Below are positions 61,330 through 64,000 of a stretch of 64,000 nucleotides of DNA, one piece after another. Position 1 is the first letter of the stretch; every line of letters starts with the position of its first letter. The notes beneath the pieces were generated by a model that worked only from the letters and a program-made list of their open reading frames with translations, had not been told where the DNA came from and did not search any database. The DNA is from Salinisphaera shabanensis E1L3A (GTDB lineage Bacteria; Pseudomonadota; Gammaproteobacteria; Nevskiales; Salinisphaeraceae): the NCBI RefSeq assembly GCF_000215955.2, contig NZ_AFNV02000001.1, positions 62,001 to 126,000 of the forward strand, read 5' to 3'. A program made the position numbers and the translations under genes.

Positions 61330-62562
61330 ATGACCGATACGCTTATCAAGGTCGATCTCGACACCCCGGCCACCCAGAACGAAAAGGTGCACAACCGCTG
61401 GCATCCGGATATCCCCATGGCCTGCTGGGTGAATCCGGGCGACGACTTCATTCTCGAAACCTACGACTGGACCGCGGGCGCGATCGCCAACGATGACGAT
61501 GCCTCCGACGTGCGCGACGTGGATCTGTCGACCGTGCATTACCTGTCCGGGCCCGTAGGCGTGAAAGGCGCCGAAGCCGGCGATCTGCTCGTGGTCGACA
61601 TTCTCGATATCGGTGCCCTGCCCGGCGCGGAATGGGGCTTCAACGGTTTCTTCTCCAAGCAAAACGGCGGCGGCTTTCTCACCGAACATTTTCCGCATGC
61701 CCAGAAATCGATCTGGGATTTCCACGGGCTCTACACCACATCGCGGCACGTACCGGGCGTGAACTTCGCCGGCCTCGTGCATCCGGGCCTGATCGGCTGC
61801 CTGCCCAGTCAGGATCTGCTCGATACCTGGAACACGCGCGAACTCGAGCTCATCGCCACCGATCCCGAACGCGTGCCGCCGCTGGCCAATCCGCCGGTGG
61901 CCGATACCGCGCACATGGGCGCGCTCTCCGGTGACGCCCGCGACAAGGCCGCGGCCGAAGGCGCACGCACCGTGCCGCCGCGCGAGCATGGCGGCAACTG
62001 CGATATCAAGGATCTGTCGCGCGGCTCGAAGGTCTATTTCCCGGTCTATGTCGACGGCGCCGGCCTGTCGGTGGGCGATCTGCACTTCAGCCAGGGCGAC
62101 GGTGAAATCACCTTCTGCGGCGCCATCGAAATGGCCGGCGGCTGGGTGCACATGAAAGTCGAGCTGATCAAGGACGGCATGAAGAAATACGGGATCAAGA
62201 ACCCGATCTTCAAACCCAGCCCGATCGTGCCGACCTATAACGACTACCTCATATTCGAAGGCATCTCGGTCGACGAATCCGGCAAGCAGCACTATCTGGA
62301 TGCCAACGTCGCCTACCGCCAGGCCTGTCTGAACGCGATCGAATACCTCAAGAAGTTCGGTTATTCCGGCGCCCAGGCCTATTCGATTCTCGGCGTAGCA
62401 CCCGTGCAGGGGCATTTGAGCGGCGTGGTGGACATCCCCAACTCCTGCGCGACGCTGTGGATTCCGTCGGAAATCTTCGACTTCGATATCCAGCCCGGCG
62501 CCGACGGGCCGACGAAGTTCCTCGACGGCAGCGTCGACATGCCCATCGCCTACGACCAGTAG
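61330..62562 (+). CDS. fmdA: Formamidase
   Basis: A 410-residue acetamidase/formamidase-family enzyme that hydrolyses formamide (and related amides) to acid and ammonia. The sequences HNRWHPDIPMACWVNPGDDFILETYDWTAG, FHGLYTTSRHVPGVNFAGLVHPGLIGC and REHGGNCDIKDLSRGSKVYFPVYVDGAGLSVGDLHFSQGDGE are strongly conserved in FmdA. A GGAG site precedes the ATG. It is the first gene of a set with fmdB and the amidase. Confidence 0.96.
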   Translation: MTDTLIKVDLDTPATQNEKVHNRWHPDIPMACWVNPGDDFILETYDWTAGAIANDDDASDVRDVDLSTVHYLSGPVGVKGAEAGDLLVVDILDIGALPGAEWGFNGFFSKQNGGGFLTEHFPHAQKSIWDFHGLYTTSRHVPGVNFAGLVHPGLIGCLPSQDLLDTWNTRELELIATDPERVPPLANPPVADTAHMGALSGDARDKAAAEGARTVPPREHGGNCDIKDLSRGSKVYFPVYVDGAGLSVGDLHFSQGDGEITFCGAIEMAGGWVHMKVELIKDGMKKYGIKNPIFKPSPIVPTYNDYLIFEGISVDESGKQHYLDANVAYRQACLNAIEYLKKFGYSGAQAYSILGVAPVQGHLSGVVDIPNSCATLWIPSEIFDFDIQPGADGPTKFLDGSVDMPIAYDQ

Positions 62563-62572
62563 GAGATTCGTC

Positions 62573-62911
62573 ATGCCGATGTACGAATACGCCTGTCACG
62601 ACTGCGGCACCTTCCGCGCCATGCGTCGCATGGCCGAATGCAGCCAGCCCGCCGACTGCCCCGACTGCGGGGCAGCGTCGGCACGCATCATCTCGGCGCC
62701 ACGCCTGTCGCTGATCTCAAGCCACGCCCGCGTGGCGCACGAGACCAACGAACGCAGCGCCGATCGGCCGCATACGTCCAAGACCTATGACAAGCGCCAT
62801 CCCGCGGGTTGTGGCTGTTGTTCGAGCAGCAGCCGCAAGGCCAGCAACACGGGCGCCCCACCGGCGATCAAGACCAAGACCGGGCCCCGACCCTGGATGA
62901 TCAGCCACTAG
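62573..62911 (+). CDS. fmdB: FmdB-type zinc-ribbon protein
   Basis: A 112-residue protein with an N-terminal zinc ribbon (YEYACHDCGTF and CPDCGAASARII) of the FmdB family. The second part has a CGCCSSSS stretch and a basic tail, TKTGPRPWMISH. FmdB is thought to act as a regulator or accessory factor of amide utilisation; its role is not proven. Ten bases follow the fmdA stop. Confidence 0.92.
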   Translation: MPMYEYACHDCGTFRAMRRMAECSQPADCPDCGAASARIISAPRLSLISSHARVAHETNERSADRPHTSKTYDKRHPAGCGCCSSSSRKASNTGAPPAIKTKTGPRPWMISH

Positions 62912-63020
62912 GGCCTGGCACAACGATTGCTCCCGGCGGCGTCGACCGTTTCCGAACGGCGGCGTCGCCACCTTTTCAGATCCGCGTCGCTAGAACCGGC
63001 GCGGTCAACCGGAGAACCGA

Positions 63021-64000
63021 ATGCGACACGGAGATATTTCCAGCAGCGCCGATACCGTCGGCGTCGCCGTGGTCAACTACAAGATGCCGCGCCTGCATAC
63101 CCGCGCCGACGTGCTCGACAACGCAAACAAGATCGCGGACATGATCCAGGGCATGAAGATTGGCCTGCCCGGCATGGACCTGGTGGTCTTCCCCGAATAC
63201 AGCACAATGGGGATCATGTACGACCCGGACGAAATGATGGACACCGCTGCCACCATTCCGGGCGACGAAACCGCCGTATTTTCCGAAGCCTGCCGCCAGG
63301 CCAATACCTGGGGCGTGTTCTCGATCACCGGCGAGCGCCATGAGGATCACCCCAACAAGGCGCCCTACAACACGCTGATTCTGATCGATAACAAAGGCGA
63401 AGTCGTTCAGAAATACCGTAAGTGCATTCCCTGGTGTCCGATCGAAGGCTGGTACCCGGGCGACAAGACCTATGTGGTCGAAGGCCCCAAGGGGCTCAAG
63501 ATCAGCCTGATCATCTGCGATGACGGCAACTACCCGGAAATCTGGCGCGACTGTGCCATGAAAGGCGCCGAGCTGATCGTGCGCTGCCAGGGGTATATGT
63601 ACCCGGCCAAGGAACAGCAGGTGATGATGTCCAAGTGCATGGCCTGGGCCAACAACTGCTACGTGGCCGTGGCCAATGCGGCCGGCTTCGACGGCGTTTA
63701 TTCCTATTTCGGCCATTCGTCGGTGATCGGGTTCGACGGCCGTACGCTCGGCGAATGCGGCACCGAGGAAAACGGCATTCAGTACGCCCAGCTCTCGGTA
63801 TCGGCCATTCGCGATGCACGCGCCAACGACCAATCACAAAACCATCTGTTCAAGCTGCTCCATCGCGGCTACAGCGGCACGAACGATTCCGGCGAAGGCG
63901 ACAAGGGCATCGCGGACTGCCCGTTCGAGTTCTATCGCACCTGGGTCATGGATGCGAAAAAAGCCCAGGAAGACGTGGAGGCTATGACGCGCAGCACCGC
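63021..64000 (+). CDS. amiE: Aliphatic amidase, 3' end outside the window
   Basis: The first 326 residues of an expected 345 or so. The start [23 protein letters not shown] and the Glu59-Lys134-Cys166 triad (FPEYS, QKYRK and [12 protein letters not shown]) match nitrilase-superfamily aliphatic amidases, which convert short amides to acids and ammonia. After Lys134 the sequence reads CIPWCP with two cysteines at positions where I recall Met/Val types in well-studied amidases. The start sequence fits AmiE better than the formamidase AmiF. It is the third gene of the fmd group, 109 bases after fmdB. Confidence 0.95.
   Translation, partial: MRHGDISSSADTVGVAVVNYKMPRLHTRADVLDNANKIADMIQGMKIGLPGMDLVVFPEYSTMGIMYDPDEMMDTAATIPGDETAVFSEACRQANTWGVFSITGERHEDHPNKAPYNTLILIDNKGEVVQKYRKCIPWCPIEGWYPGDKTYVVEGPKGLKISLIICDDGNYPEIWRDCAMKGAELIVRCQGYMYPAKEQQVMMSKCMAWANNCYVAVANAAGFDGVYSYFGHSSVIGFDGRTLGECGTEENGIQYAQLSVSAIRDARANDQSQNHLFKLLHRGYSGTNDSGEGDKGIADCPFEFYRTWVMDAKKAQEDVEAMTRST

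Noticed and set aside
1-64000. CRISPR array or insertion sequence
   Set aside because: No regularly spaced repeats, cas genes, transposase genes or terminal inverted repeats of IS type were seen.

Overview
The window looks like a chromosome segment of a high-GC gammaproteobacterium. SlyX, ZapE, XerD, a 7Fe FdxA ferredoxin, phosphoenolpyruvate carboxylase and the large NAD-dependent glutamate dehydrogenase all fit that class. A Salinisphaera-like marine or halotolerant lineage is my guess; no rRNA or other decisive marker is present.

Region by region. (1) 1-505: the end of a PBP4-type peptidase and a tRNA-Leu(CAA). (2) About 492-5749: a small integrative element inserted at the 3' end of the tRNA. 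It carries a P4-type integrase, an AT-rich gene of unknown function, an AlpA-like regulator, three very small ORFs, a RepB-type primase with a C-terminal winged helix, and an HGGxSTGP protein. It has no recognisable structural, packaging, lysis or conjugation genes, so it resembles a minimal phage satellite. (3) 5750-17150: housekeeping genes: K+ transporter, HIT, SlyX, ppc, NUDIX, fdxA, CYTH, xerD, zapE and two MaoC proteins. (4) 17211-19951: a biuret/triuret-hydrolase-like enzyme, an orphan urea-type binding protein and a frameshifted LysR gene. (5) 20009-32205: an exported pentapeptide protein, an acyl-CoA ligase, a metallopeptidase, an arsenic operon (arsR-arsC-arsB-arsH), a sulfide-oxidation cluster (TauE, persulfide-dioxygenase-like MBL protein, SQR) and an acyl-CoA dehydrogenase. 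(6) 32206-38190: a polyprenyl-phosphoryl-arabinose-type cluster (flippase-like protein, HAD-UbiA fusion, DprE1-like oxidase, DprE2-like reductase, GT-C glycosyltransferase). (7) 38187-44014: a glycerol/ether-lipid-like set (FGGY kinase, GlpD, AGPS-like oxidase) with a divergent AraC regulator. (8) 44025-51727: membrane protein, NAD-glutamate dehydrogenase, MaiA and two small membrane paralogues. (9) 51740-64000: a urea/amide nitrogen regulon. A LuxR-type response regulator and an NCS1-permease/zinc-ribbon/histidine-kinase/receiver fusion diverge from urtABCDE, fmdA, fmdB and an aliphatic amidase (cut by the window end).

The genes of region 9 appear to work together: urea and short amides are imported by Urt and hydrolysed by FmdA and AmiE. 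The two-component pair probably controls them through a TACGTCA-NN-YGACGTA dyad found both between the kinase and urtA and in front of fmdA. The most unusual items are the minimal tRNA-Leu element with its unknown cargo gene, the permease-kinase fusion with its shared operator, and the mycobacterial-style arabinose cluster.
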